Positions 42,392 to 51,532 of a stretch of 51,576 bases of DNA are shown here, one piece after another. The notes beneath the pieces are model-generated. The model was not told where the DNA came from, searched no databases, and was given only the letters and a program-made list of their open reading frames with translations. The position numbers and the translations under genes are program-made. This DNA is from Prolixibacteraceae bacterium (GTDB lineage: Bacteria > Bacteroidota > Bacteroidia > Bacteroidales > Prolixibacteraceae). Position 1 is the first letter of the stretch; each line of letters opens with the position of its first letter. The stretch spans positions 1 through 51,576 of the forward strand of contig JAFGGY010000063.1 in assembly GCA_016930365.1 (NCBI GenBank). The letters run 5' to 3'.

Positions 42392-42517
42392 GCTTGTTGG
42401 AAACTTCATTTTGTTTTCTATTTTTGTTTAGAAAGAAGTTGCCTGTTGATATTATTTTATAAACCTATGTACCATATCGACGGTTAAATAAGATACAGAT
42501 ACTGAAACTATAGGTAC

Positions 42518-44632
42518 ATGAAAAAAAAATCGCGTTTAAAAAAAGAGTTAGGCTTATTCGATGTATTTGCCATCAGTACCGGGGCTATGTTTAGCTCGGG
42601 CTTTTTTCTGTTACCCGGTTTGGCCTCACAATACACAGGTCCTTCAGTTTTTATTGCCTATTTGGTTTCAGCCTTATTGATATTGCCGGCTATGTTTAGC
42701 ATTGCCGAAATATCAACAGCTCTTCCACGTTCGGGCGGAGCTTACTTCTTTCTTGACCGAAGTTTAGGCCCATTGCTTGGAACAATTGGAGGTTTGGGAA
42801 CGTATTTTTCACTTATGTTTAAAACCGCATTTGCCATTATTGGTATTGGTGCTTATGCCGCTTTTTTTTGGGAGATACCTGTAAAAACCATTGCTATTAT
42901 GGCAACACTTTTTTTTATGGGAATGAACCTAATTGGAGTTAAAAAAACATCGGGAATGCAAAAATTTTTGGTTGTTTTTCTTTTGGTGGTTCTCGGTTCG
43001 TTTATTATTGATGGATTATACAATATTTTCTTTACTCAGAGAGTCGATTCTCCTTTAAAAAACGAGCATTTTACTCCGCTTTTTACAAATGGAATTGAGG
43101 GAATTATTACCACCGCAGGTTTTGTTTTTGTTTCGTATCTGGGTTTAACACAAATTGCCAGTATTGCCGAAGAAATAAAGAATCCCGAGCGAAACATCCC
43201 GTTGGGCATGATTTTATCGCTTGCTGTAACCGGATTGGTTTATGTATTGGGCGTGTTTGTTATGGTTGCGTTAATCGACCCGGCAAAACTTTCGAGCGAT
43301 TTGGCACCTGCTGCTACGGCAGTACAAAACATGTTTCACTGGATGCCCGGCAACCTGGGTATGTACCTGGTAACCGCGGCTGCAATGGCGGCTTTTGCTT
43401 CAACAGGTAATGCAGGACTCCTTTCTTCGTCGAGGTATCCCTTTGCCATGAGTCGCGATAAGTTGTTCCCATCGAGATTTTCTCGAATTAGTAAAAAAGG
43501 AATTCCCGTTCGAGCTATCCTGTTAACCACCCTGCTGATTATCTTCTTTATACTAGTGCTTTCTGAAGAAGGAATTGCCAAATTAGCCAGTACCTTTCAG
43601 CTTATCATTTTTATGCTTATTAATGTCTCGGTTATTGTTTTCCGAAAAAGCAAAATCGACTCGTACGACCCCGGTTATCGTTCGCCGCTATACCCCGGAA
43701 TGCAAATTGCCGGCATATTTATTTCGCTAATCCTAATTATATATATGGGCTGGATGGCCATTTTGTTTAGCGTGTGTGTTATTGGAGTTGCTTATGCCTG
43801 GTATTACTACTATGCCCGCGAAAAAGTGAAACGCGAAGGGGCAATTTTCCATTGGTTTGCACTGTTGGGTAAACATCAATATGCCGAAATTGAAAGCGAG
43901 TTTATGGAGATACTGAAAGAAAAAGGCTTACGACGCGGCGATCCATTCGACGAAACCATTATCAGGGCAACGTTCTCAACATTCGACCAAAATGTTAATT
44001 TCGAAAAAGTAGTTGAGCATGTTGCATCGGTCTTTTCGGTTGAAATGCATACATCGAAAAAATCGCTGGTTGACGAATTCTATTCCATCTCGCCCATCGA
44101 GCCTGCACTTATTATTCCTGAAGTATCGATACTGTATGCCAAAGACGAAAGCATTGACCACCCATCGTTGCATGTGGTAACTGTTAAGGGACGAGGCGTT
44201 CGGAAACCGGTAAGCAAAGGCGCTATATCGTCGGAAGATTACATCAAAGTTTTATTCTTTTTGGTAAATCCAACCAGCGAAGCACGCCAACAACTCCGTA
44301 TGCTCTCACGTTTGACAGATATTGTTGAACGAGAAAATTTTGTAAACGATTTTCTTGCTTTCGAAAACGAACGTCAGTCCAAAGAATTTTTACTACACAA
44401 CGAGCGCTACATCTCCGTTCAGCTGTCTGAAAATACCGTTCAGTTCGAAATGGTAGGTAAAAAGCTGATGGAAATAACCTTCCCTTCCGAAGTGCTTGTT
44501 GCTATTATAGAGCGTGATGGACAGGCAATTACGCCAAAGGGAAATACCGAGCTTATGAAAAACGATATTTTAACCATAATAGGTGAGCCTAAATCAATTT
44601 CACAACTCATAAAAAAATACATTGAAGCATAG
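42518..44632 (+). CDS. APC-family amino acid permease with EIIA-like and RCK_C regulatory domains
   Basis: A 704-residue protein. Residues 1-430 form a 12-helix APC permease (ISTGAMFSSGFFLLPGLASQ, SALPRSGGAYFFLDRSLGPL). The cytoplasmic part continues to residue 704. Near residue 590, LFFLVNPTSEARQQLRMLSRLTDIVERENFV resembles the core of PTS EIIA type-2 domains. The last 70 residues (VQFEMVGKKLMEITFPSEVL, KGNTELMKNDILTIIG) fit an RCK_C/TrkA-C ligand domain. The histidine that a working EIIA needs is not evident. Such fusions suggest gated amino acid uptake. It is transcribed alone. Confidence 0.88.
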   Translation: MKKKSRLKKELGLFDVFAISTGAMFSSGFFLLPGLASQYTGPSVFIAYLVSALLILPAMFSIAEISTALPRSGGAYFFLDRSLGPLLGTIGGLGTYFSLMFKTAFAIIGIGAYAAFFWEIPVKTIAIMATLFFMGMNLIGVKKTSGMQKFLVVFLLVVLGSFIIDGLYNIFFTQRVDSPLKNEHFTPLFTNGIEGIITTAGFVFVSYLGLTQIASIAEEIKNPERNIPLGMILSLAVTGLVYVLGVFVMVALIDPAKLSSDLAPAATAVQNMFHWMPGNLGMYLVTAAAMAAFASTGNAGLLSSSRYPFAMSRDKLFPSRFSRISKKGIPVRAILLTTLLIIFFILVLSEEGIAKLASTFQLIIFMLINVSVIVFRKSKIDSYDPGYRSPLYPGMQIAGIFISLILIIYMGWMAILFSVCVIGVAYAWYYYYAREKVKREGAIFHWFALLGKHQYAEIESEFMEILKEKGLRRGDPFDETIIRATFSTFDQNVNFEKVVEHVASVFSVEMHTSKKSLVDEFYSISPIEPALIIPEVSILYAKDESIDHPSLHVVTVKGRGVRKPVSKGAISSEDYIKVLFFLVNPTSEARQQLRMLSRLTDIVERENFVNDFLAFENERQSKEFLLHNERYISVQLSENTVQFEMVGKKLMEITFPSEVLVAIIERDGQAITPKGNTELMKNDILTIIGEPKSISQLIKKYIEA

Positions 44633-44743
44633 GGCTGAATATTCTCATCTCCTTAACTTTTTTCAGATTTTGCAAAATCAATTTCTTTTACCTGTAACTT
44701 TTTAAAAGCCTATGCGTCTAAGCTATTGAAATGAAGTAACAAA

Positions 44744-45229
44744 ATGACCACCGGAGAATACAACCAAATTGTAGAACGATATGCAAACCATCTGTACCGA
44801 TATTTATTGAAAAATATCAGGAATGAGGATCGTGCACGCGATTTGGTACAAGATAGTTTCGAAAAATTATGGCGGAATTATAGGGACATTAGCTTTAGCA
44901 AGGCAAAATCGTACTTGTTTAGTATTGCCCACAACACAATGATTGATATGATTCGACGCGAAAAACGCATGATGGTGGCCGATACATCTGAAATGCCCGA
45001 ATTATCGCATTCGAAACAGTACTCCGACTTAAAAGAAATACTCGACGAAGGATTGAAAAAACTACCCGAGGTACAGCGGTCGGTTTTACTTTTAAGGGAC
45101 TACGAAGGATATTCATACGAAGAAATTGGAAAGATATCGAACCTGAACGAATCGCAGGTTAAAGTTTACATATACCGCGCAAGAGTATTTCTGAAAAATT
45201 ATATCGGGCAAATTGAAAAAGTATTGTAA
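44744..45229 (+). CDS. ECF-type RNA polymerase sigma factor
   Basis: A 161-residue sigma-70 family protein of ECF type. Region 2 is visible at residues 10-75 (NEDRARDLVQDSFEKLWRNY, SYLFSIAHNTMIDMIRREKR) and region 4 near 110-155 (LPEVQRSVLLLRDYEGYSYE then EIGKISNLNESQVKVYIYRA). The anti-sigma gene follows after 13 bp. It would direct transcription of an unknown regulon; no TonB or SusC gene follows, unlike the usual PUL-linked ECF factors. Confidence 0.94.
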   Translation: MTTGEYNQIVERYANHLYRYLLKNIRNEDRARDLVQDSFEKLWRNYRDISFSKAKSYLFSIAHNTMIDMIRREKRMMVADTSEMPELSHSKQYSDLKEILDEGLKKLPEVQRSVLLLRDYEGYSYEEIGKISNLNESQVKVYIYRARVFLKNYIGQIEKVL

Positions 45230-45242
45230 AAGGAATATTGAG

Positions 45243-46196
45243 ATGAAGATAACACGCAAAAATTATGAGGAATGGCTAATCGACTGGCTCGACAACAATC
45301 TTACGGTTGAGCAAATAGATGAGGTACGCCTTTTTTTGCGTGCAAACCCCGATTTACAAAATGAATTTAACGGCATAGAAAAGGCATACTTGCCTGCCGA
45401 AACTGTTCCTTGTGTCGATTTCTCGATGTTGAAAAAAACAAGGTTAGACGACACCGATGTTTTTGAAGATGCTTGCATACGTTCCATCGAAGGACAGCTT
45501 TCGGTCGGTGAGGAGAACGAACTTCGTGAGTATCTGGGCCATAATGCCAAAGCAAAATACGAGTACCAGCTATTTGAATCGACTCGGCTCAAACCCGACG
45601 AAACCATCGTGTACGGAAATATTGATTCACTGAAACAACAACCGTCGTTGCCTACCTACTGGTATCGGGCTGCGGCAGCAATTGTGCTTTTATTCTCTTT
45701 TTTCTGGTGGCAACATGGCGAATTGTATGAGCCAGATTATTCACCTCATAAGATTGTTGCGTTGAACGAAGAACCACAGACGGGGTCTATAAATATAAGT
45801 TATAAACCCAAATTGCATAGTCTGGTTGAATCTTCTGAAAACATTGCTGAGGTTTTAAAGGTGGAAAGCAACAACCTTGAATACGGAAAAATTCAACTGT
45901 TGGCATCACAAATCGTTATTCTTCCTCAATCTGAAATTGTTTCCGATTTAGAAGATATTTCCCTTAAAGAGTATAATATTGTACCGGTTTCAGACGAAGA
46001 GTATCCTGGTCTTGGTGAACTTCTGGCTGAAAAGATTAATCTCGAAAAAGGAAAAAATAAGCTTACCGTTTTTGCACTTGATAAACTAAAAGGACTTACC
46101 AACGATAAGTTCGACTATTCGGCAAGCGAAGAAGGCGAAGTGGAAAAAATTGAATTTAATACGCGAATTTTAGCGTTTTCAGTACCGTTGGAATAA
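45243..46196 (+). CDS. membrane-bound anti-sigma factor-like protein
   Basis: The start is taken at 45243 (MKITRKNYEEWLIDWLDNNL); the ORF track begins ten codons earlier and overlaps the sigma gene. Of 317 residues, the first 130 look like two copies of the same anti-sigma helical module: WLDNNLTVEQIDEVRLFLRA and, 60 residues later, SIEGQLSVGEENELREYLGH. A single membrane helix (RAAAAIVLLFSFFWW, near 145-160) follows, then an extracytoplasmic domain of about 155 residues without known motifs. The position directly behind the ECF sigma gene supports an anti-sigma role. Confidence 0.8.
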   Translation: MKITRKNYEEWLIDWLDNNLTVEQIDEVRLFLRANPDLQNEFNGIEKAYLPAETVPCVDFSMLKKTRLDDTDVFEDACIRSIEGQLSVGEENELREYLGHNAKAKYEYQLFESTRLKPDETIVYGNIDSLKQQPSLPTYWYRAAAAIVLLFSFFWWQHGELYEPDYSPHKIVALNEEPQTGSINISYKPKLHSLVESSENIAEVLKVESNNLEYGKIQLLASQIVILPQSEIVSDLEDISLKEYNIVPVSDEEYPGLGELLAEKINLEKGKNKLTVFALDKLKGLTNDKFDYSASEEGEVEKIEFNTRILAFSVPLE

Positions 46197-46225
46197 TTCA
46201 TCAAACCAAATAGGGCACAAAAAAA

Positions 46226-46247
46226 GGAGACATCATCTGATGTCTCC
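46226..46247. terminator. hairpin between anti-sigma gene and ald
   Basis: GGAGACATCA and TGATGTCTCC pair perfectly around TC. The T run is on the minus-strand side (A7 at 46219-46225), so ald transcription probably ends here, but it also lies 30 bp behind the anti-sigma stop. A second stem (GAAATCAAT with ATTGATTTC) lies near 46300-46330. Confidence 0.6.
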
Positions 46248-46433
46248 CAAAAAACTATCCCCCAAACTAAAACGCCAAACATGAAAAAGACTTGATTTGA
46301 CTTGAAATCAATCATGTTTGTAATTGATTTCTGATACAAATATAAAAGGCATATTTGAACTGTGCAAGTGTTTTTTTAAAAAAAACACAAAAAAAGTGAT
46401 TTTTTTGAGCAGTATGATTTATCAAGCTCATTT

Positions 46434-47546
46434 TCAGATTATTTTATCCAATTCGATAAAGTTCAACCCAAACGCTTCGGCCACTTCTTTATAAACAACT
46501 TTCCCGTTGAGTATATTCAATCCCTTTTTGAGTGCTGGATTGTTTTTACAAGCATTTAACCATCCCTCATTGGCTAGTTTAAGGGCATAAGGCAAGGTCG
46601 AATTGGTTAGTGCTATGGTTGAGGTGCGCGGAACAGCTCCGGGCATATTAGCTACGGAATAATGTATTATTTTATCAACTACGTAAGTTGGGTTATCGTG
46701 CGTGGTTGGATAACTGGTTTCGAAACATCCTCCCTGGTCGATGGCTACATCAACCAGTACGGTTCCCGGTTTCATTGTACCAAGCATTTCTTTTCGGATT
46801 AGCGAAGGTGCTTTTGCTCCTGGAATTAATACTGCTCCAATAATCAAATCGTGGTATTGTATCAAATCTCGAATATTGTACTCGTTGCTCATCATGGTTT
46901 TTACGTTGGCAGGCATTATATCGTCGAGATAACGCAGCCGGGCAGAGTTTACATCCATAATCGTTACATCGGCTCCTAATCCGGCAGCCATTTTAGCAGC
47001 TTCGGTACCAACAATCCCGCCTCCAATTACAAGCACTTTAGCCGGTAGTACGCCCGATACACCGCCCAGTAAAATTCCGCTGCCGCCAAAGGTCTTTTCG
47101 AGGTATTTGGCGCCTTCTAGTGCCGACATCCGACCGGCAACTTCCGACATTGGAATAAGCAAAGGCAGCGATTTGTCGGGTAGTTCAACGGTTTCGTAAG
47201 CGATACATACCGATTCACTTTCAATCATCGCTTTTGTGAGTTGTTCCGATGAGGCAAAATGAAAATAAGTAAATAAAACCTGCCCTTTTTTTATCAAGTG
47301 ATACTCAGGCTCGATAGGTTCTTTCACTTTCATTATCATTTCTGCTTCACCGTAAACATCTTCAATCGACGGTAAAATTTTAGCCCCGGCTTCTATATAG
47401 GCCTTATCGGTAAAGCCACTACCCAAACCAGCGGTTGCCTGAACATATACTTCATGTCCATGTTTAAGCATCTCGGTTGTCCCTGATGGTGTAAGCGCTA
47501 CACGATTTTCGTTATTCTTAATCTCTTTGGGTATTCCAACTATCAT
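46434..47546 (-). CDS. ald: alanine dehydrogenase
   Basis: A 370-residue NAD-dependent enzyme that interconverts L-alanine and pyruvate plus ammonia. Landmarks are MIVGIPKEIKNNENRVALTP, MIMKVKEPIEPEY with the substrate Lys, YFHFASSEQ with the catalytic His, the Rossmann loop VIGGGIVGTEAAKMAAGLGA and VDVAIDQGGCFETS with the catalytic Asp. It is complete. It is divergent from the aspartate-type aminotransferase, suggesting a shared link to amino-group metabolism. A -7 box (TATTTTTG) lies 27 bp upstream. Confidence 0.96.
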   Translation of the reverse strand: MIVGIPKEIKNNENRVALTPSGTTEMLKHGHEVYVQATAGLGSGFTDKAYIEAGAKILPSIEDVYGEAEMIMKVKEPIEPEYHLIKKGQVLFTYFHFASSEQLTKAMIESESVCIAYETVELPDKSLPLLIPMSEVAGRMSALEGAKYLEKTFGGSGILLGGVSGVLPAKVLVIGGGIVGTEAAKMAAGLGADVTIMDVNSARLRYLDDIMPANVKTMMSNEYNIRDLIQYHDLIIGAVLIPGAKAPSLIRKEMLGTMKPGTVLVDVAIDQGGCFETSYPTTHDNPTYVVDKIIHYSVANMPGAVPRTSTIALTNSTLPYALKLANEGWLNACKNNPALKKGLNILNGKVVYKEVAEAFGLNFIELDKII

Positions 47547-47573
47547 AAATCGAAGTTTTTAAAGATTTTTATT

Positions 47574-47581
47574 CAAAAATA
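47574..47581 (-). promoter_or_regulatory. -7 box of ald
   Basis: The minus strand reads TATTTTTG (TAnnTTTG), 27 bp before the ald ATG. There is no TTTG at 19 bp. Confidence 0.45.
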
Positions 47582-47754
47582 CAGCACCTTATTTTACTGT
47601 TACATGACAAAAACACACGTTTCGAAGTCGTTCTTTTTAAGCATAATTATAATAATTGGCGTCATTGGACAGTCTATAAAAATGTAAGCTTTAACAGTTT
47701 AAAAATGATAATTGATATTTTGTGTCGCCTCTTTTTATTTCAAATTGATAGTTA

Positions 47755-47762
47755 TATCTTTA
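47755..47762 (+). promoter_or_regulatory. near-consensus -7 box of the aspartate-type aminotransferase
   Basis: TATCTTTA, one mismatch to TAnnTTTG, 29 bp before the ATG at 47792. Its position supports the shorter start, since the ORF track extension would lie across it. Confidence 0.4.
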
Positions 47763-47791
47763 CGCGATTTGTTTTAAAGCACAAAATTTAT

Positions 47792-48997
47792 ATGCCAGAA
47801 GTATCAAAACGAGGGGTTAGGATGCCTGAGTCGCCCATCCGAAAGTTGGGGCCTTATGCCGATGCAGCAAAGAAAAACGGAGTTCATGTTTATCATTTGA
47901 ACATCGGTCAGCCCGATTTACCAACCCCACAGGTAGCCATTGACGCCATCCGGAATATCGACCGCAAAATACTTGAGTACAGCCCAAGCGAAGGAATACG
48001 TTCGTACCGCGAGAAGCTGGCGAAGTACTACCATGGATACAATATCGACGTATGCGCCGACGATATCATAGTAACCTCTGGTGGTTCGGAGGCGGTTACG
48101 TATGCATTTCTGGCTTCGCTCGACCCCGGCGACGAGATAATCGTACCCGAACCCTCGTATGCCAACTATACTGCTTTTGCCATTGTGGCTGGCGCTATTG
48201 TGAAAACCATTCCTTCGAAAATTGAAGAAGGCTTTGCCTTGCCACCTGTCGAAAAATTTGAAGCACTGATTACCCCACGTACCAAGGGAATATTAATTTG
48301 CAACCCCAATAACCCAACCGGTTATCTATATACGCAAAGCGAAATGAATGCCATTCGCGACCTGGTGAAAAAGTACGATTTGTACTTATTTTCCGACGAA
48401 GTTTACCGCGAATTTTGCTATACCGGAGCTCCTTACATCTCGGCTTTTCATTTAAAAGGGATTGAAGAGAACGTCATTCTCATTGATTCGGTATCGAAAC
48501 GATACAGCGAGTGTGGATTGAGAATCGGAGCCCTGATTACCAAAAACAAAGCCATTCATAAAAGTGTAATGAAGTTTTGCCAGGCACGATTAAGCCCGCC
48601 ACTAATCGGACAAATAGCTGCCGAGGCTTCGCTCGATGCACCCGAAGAATACATGTTGGGCGTTTACAACGAATATCTCGAACGAAGAAAATTTTTAATC
48701 GACGGCTTAAATCAAATCGACGGCGTTTATTCTCCCATTCCCATGGGTGCATTTTATACCGTTGCCAGCCTGCCGGTTGACGATTCGGATAAGTTCTGTT
48801 TATGGTTACTAAAGGATTTTCAATACGATGGCGCTACGATTATGATGGCACCGGCGTCGGGTTTTTACACCACTCCCGACCTGGGGAGAAACGAAGTACG
48901 GATAGCCTATGTACTTAAAAAGGAAGACCTTGCCGTTTCGTTGAAAATATTGGAAGAAGCATTAAAAGTATATCCCGGGCGAACCAATAATATTTAA
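47792..48997 (+). CDS. PLP-dependent aspartate-type aminotransferase
   Basis: From the ATG at 47792 (MPEVSKRGVRMPESPIRKLG) it has 401 residues; the ORF track adds 29 hydrophobic residues that relatives lack. Class I fold-type I markers are present: HLNIGQPDLPTPQ, EYSPSEGIRSYREKLAKYY, ICNPNNPTGYLYT, LFSDEVYREFCY, the Schiff-base Lys in IDSVSKRYSECGLRIGA and the C-terminal RNEVRIAYV. It is likely an aspartate/broad-range aminotransferase that feeds amino groups into alanine or aspartate. The divergent neighbour is ald. Confidence 0.92.
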   Translation: MPEVSKRGVRMPESPIRKLGPYADAAKKNGVHVYHLNIGQPDLPTPQVAIDAIRNIDRKILEYSPSEGIRSYREKLAKYYHGYNIDVCADDIIVTSGGSEAVTYAFLASLDPGDEIIVPEPSYANYTAFAIVAGAIVKTIPSKIEEGFALPPVEKFEALITPRTKGILICNPNNPTGYLYTQSEMNAIRDLVKKYDLYLFSDEVYREFCYTGAPYISAFHLKGIEENVILIDSVSKRYSECGLRIGALITKNKAIHKSVMKFCQARLSPPLIGQIAAEASLDAPEEYMLGVYNEYLERRKFLIDGLNQIDGVYSPIPMGAFYTVASLPVDDSDKFCLWLLKDFQYDGATIMMAPASGFYTTPDLGRNEVRIAYVLKKEDLAVSLKILEEALKVYPGRTNNI

Positions 48998-49019
48998 ATC
49001 CGACCCGGGATTTTGTATT

Positions 49020-49337
49020 TTAGAAGAAGCCCAACTCGAGTTTGGCTTCCTCACTCATCATCGATTTATCCCATGGTGGTTCGAAGGTTAACTCTACAAA
49101 ACAATCGTCAACCCCTTCAACACCCATGGCTTTATCGTAAACCTGCTCAAGAATCATATCGGCAACCGGGCATCCGGGGGCGGTAAGTGTCATAACTACC
49201 GTAGCTTTGTTGTTTTCGTCCACATCGATGCTATAAATGAGCCCCAAATCGTAAATGTTTACCGGAATTTCAGGGTCATAAACTTCGTGCAGTTCTTCTT
49301 TTATTTTTTCAATTCTTTTATCAGGCATGTTCTTCAA
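49020..49337 (-). CDS. SufT/MIP18-like Fe-S assembly protein (DUF59)
   Basis: A 105-residue MIP18-family protein: EVYDPEIPVNIYDLGLIYSI at the start, VMTLTAPGCPVADMILEQVY in the middle with the conserved Cys, and LTFEPPWDKSMMSEEAKLEL at the end. In Bacteroidota such a protein accompanies the SUF machinery and probably helps to insert iron-sulfur clusters. It lies 2 bp from the sufE gene, so both are transcribed together. Confidence 0.92.
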   Translation of the reverse strand: MKNMPDKRIEKIKEELHEVYDPEIPVNIYDLGLIYSIDVDENNKATVVMTLTAPGCPVADMILEQVYDKAMGVEGVDDCFVELTFEPPWDKSMMSEEAKLELGFF

Positions 49338-49339
49338 TC

Positions 49340-49765
49340 TTATCCGTTTATTTTACTGAAAGCAACAGCATAAAGCTTGATTTGTTTAATCATGGCCAGC
49401 AAACCATTCGAGCGGGTTGGCGATAAATGCTCTTTCAACCCAATGCTGTCGATAAAATGAAAGTCGGTATTCATAATATCCTGCGGCGATTGCTTATTTA
49501 CAACCCGCAAAACCAGCGCTACAAGCCCCTTAACAATTAAGGCATCGCTGTCGCCCCGAAACAGAATCTTCCCTTCGGAATAATCGGCATCAATCCACAC
49601 CTGCGACTGGCATCCACGAATTATGGTTTGCTCTGTTTTAGCCTCATCAGCCATCGATGGTAAATCGTTTCCCATTTCAATTAAATGAGCGTATTTGTCC
49701 ATCCAGTCTTCAAAAAGCGAAAACTCACTAATAATTTCCTGTTGAATTTCTTCAATACCTTGCAT
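49340..49765 (-). CDS. sufE: SufE family sulfur-acceptor protein
   Basis: A 141-residue protein from the Met at 49765 (MQGIEEIQQEIISEFSLFED); the ORF track begins eight codons earlier. SufE takes persulfide sulfur from the cysteine desulfurase SufS and passes it on to cluster assembly. The reactive Cys is in IIRGCQSQVWID, and the end carries HLSPTRSNGLLAMIKQIKLY. It is complete. The gene follows the glmM terminator and is 2 bp from the SufT-like gene. Confidence 0.94.
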   Translation of the reverse strand: MQGIEEIQQEIISEFSLFEDWMDKYAHLIEMGNDLPSMADEAKTEQTIIRGCQSQVWIDADYSEGKILFRGDSDALIVKGLVALVLRVVNKQSPQDIMNTDFHFIDSIGLKEHLSPTRSNGLLAMIKQIKLYAVAFSKING

Positions 49766-49819
49766 AAGCTTACATCTAAAATCAGACACAAAGGTCTATT
49801 ATTTTTTTGGAAACATGAA

Positions 49820-49847
49820 AAAAGCGGGTTAAAATTACAACCCACTT
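49820..49847 (-). terminator. terminator of glmM
   Basis: On the minus strand AAGTGGGTT and AACCCGCTT form a stem with a loop of 8 bases, followed by a T6 run. It lies 14 bp behind the glmM stop codon. Confidence 0.8.
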
Positions 49848-49860
49848 AAAAAAGTTAATA

Positions 49861-51243
49861 TCAACATAATGCTTTGATATCATTCATAATTTGTGTGGCA
49901 ATTTCGTTGGCTTTTTCGGGGCTTTGAGCTTCGGAGTATATCCGGATAATGGGTTCGGTATTTGATTTTCGCAGGTGCACCCATTTATCGGCAAAGTCGA
50001 TTTTCACTCCGTCGATATCGTTCACCTGTTCGTGGCTGTATTTTTCTTTCATTTTTGAAAGAATAAGGTCAACGTCAATTTCGGGTGTGAGTTCAATTTT
50101 ATTTTTCGACATAAAATAGTTTGGATAGCTTGCACGCAGCTCAGAACACTTCATTTTCTTTTCGGCGAGCAAGGTTAAAAACAAGGCGATACCCACCATT
50201 GAATCTCGACCGTAGTGCGAAGCCGGATAAATTACACCACCATTGCCTTCGCCGCCAATAACTGCTTGGGTCGCTTTCATTTTCTCAACTACGTTCACTT
50301 CGCCAACAGCCGCAGCCTGGTATGTTTGTCCGTATTTTTCGGTAACATCGCGCAGCGCACGGGTCGATGACAGATTTGATACTGTGTTACCCGGTGTTTT
50401 CGATAACACATAATCGGACACTGCCACCAGCGTATATTCTTCGTTAAACATCGTGCCGTCTTCGTTTAAAATAACCAAACGGTCAACATCGGGGTCAACC
50501 ACAAAACATACATCAACATTTTCGGTTTTCACGCGGGTTGCAACATCAACCAAATTTTCACTAATGGGCTCTGGGGTATGGGCAAAATAACCACTGGGTT
50601 CGCAATTTATCTCAACAATCTCCGAAACGCCAAGAGCATGCAACAGGGCCGGTACGATAATACCTCCCACCGAATTTACGGCATCAACCGCCACCTTAAA
50701 ATTGGCTGTTTTAATTTTTTCAACATCAACCAGGTTGAGCTTTAATACTTCTGAAATATGAAATTGGGTATAATCTTTATGAACCACGTGCCCTAGTTTA
50801 TCCACATTGGCATAATTGAAACTTTCTTCTTCAGCTATTTTTAATATTTCAGCACCTTCGTCGCCATTCAGGAATTCACCCTTCCCGTTGAGTAATTTCA
50901 AGGCATTCCATTGTTTTGGATTATGGCTGGCTGTGAGTATGATACCCCCGTCGGCTTGTTCAGCCGGCACAGCAATTTCTGTAGTTGGCGTCGATGCCAT
51001 ACCAATGTTAACCACGTTACATCCCATGGCCGTTAACGATGAAACAACCAGCGCACTAACCATTTCGCCCGAGATACGGGCATCGCGGCCAACTACAATT
51101 TTTGCGTTTTGCTTGCCGGCTTTTTGTTGAATAAACGTGGCATAAGCCGAACTGAATTTTACTACATCGAGCGGAGAAAGTCCTTCGCCGGGTTTGCCGC
51201 CAATGGTTCCGCGTATTCCGGATATCGATTTTATAAGTGTCAT
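49861..51243 (-). CDS. glmM: phosphoglucosamine mutase family protein
   Basis: A 460-residue phosphohexomutase that converts glucosamine-6-phosphate to glucosamine-1-phosphate for cell-wall and lipopolysaccharide precursors. The start is taken at 51243 (MTLIKSISGIRGTIGGKPGE); the ORF track adds 18 codons that overlap the promoter. The phosphoserine loop ILTASHNPKQWNALK has Ser106, the metal loop is VVDPDVDRLVIL, the sugar loop GGEGNGGVIYP and the C-terminal phosphate loop RKSNTEPIIRIY. Substrate choice (glucosamine against mannose) within the family cannot be settled by reading alone. Confidence 0.92.
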   Translation of the reverse strand: MTLIKSISGIRGTIGGKPGEGLSPLDVVKFSSAYATFIQQKAGKQNAKIVVGRDARISGEMVSALVVSSLTAMGCNVVNIGMASTPTTEIAVPAEQADGGIILTASHNPKQWNALKLLNGKGEFLNGDEGAEILKIAEEESFNYANVDKLGHVVHKDYTQFHISEVLKLNLVDVEKIKTANFKVAVDAVNSVGGIIVPALLHALGVSEIVEINCEPSGYFAHTPEPISENLVDVATRVKTENVDVCFVVDPDVDRLVILNEDGTMFNEEYTLVAVSDYVLSKTPGNTVSNLSSTRALRDVTEKYGQTYQAAAVGEVNVVEKMKATQAVIGGEGNGGVIYPASHYGRDSMVGIALFLTLLAEKKMKCSELRASYPNYFMSKNKIELTPEIDVDLILSKMKEKYSHEQVNDIDGVKIDFADKWVHLRKSNTEPIIRIYSEAQSPEKANEIATQIMNDIKALC

Positions 51244-51268
51244 TTTTGTTGAGTTTTTTATGCTACTG

Positions 51269-51276
51269 CAAATATA
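51269..51276 (-). promoter_or_regulatory. -7 box of glmM
   Basis: The minus strand reads TATATTTG, a TAnnTTTG match, with TTG 18 bp upstream, and 25 bp before the ATG at 51243. It supports the shorter glmM start. Confidence 0.6.
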
Positions 51277-51399
51277 CAGGTTATAAATATTTATCAATAT
51301 CTTTTTCGGCTTACATGTAGAAAAATGTCAGTGTTAAGTAGGTTAAACCTATTGATATATAGTGAACGAATTGTGAGTTGATAAGAGAAAGTTATGTAT

Positions 51400-51437
51400 A
51401 AAAAAAGAGCTACATTTTTTAATGTAACTCTTTTTTT
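51400..51437 (-). terminator. terminator of the tRNA transcript
   Basis: AAAAAGAGcTACATT pairs with AATGTAaCTCTTTTT around TTTT; T runs occur on both sides. On the minus strand it begins 3 bp behind the tRNA 3' end. Confidence 0.8.
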
Positions 51438-51439
51438 AT

Positions 51440-51516
<77 letters not shown>

Positions 51517-51532
51517 CAGTATTAATAATTAT

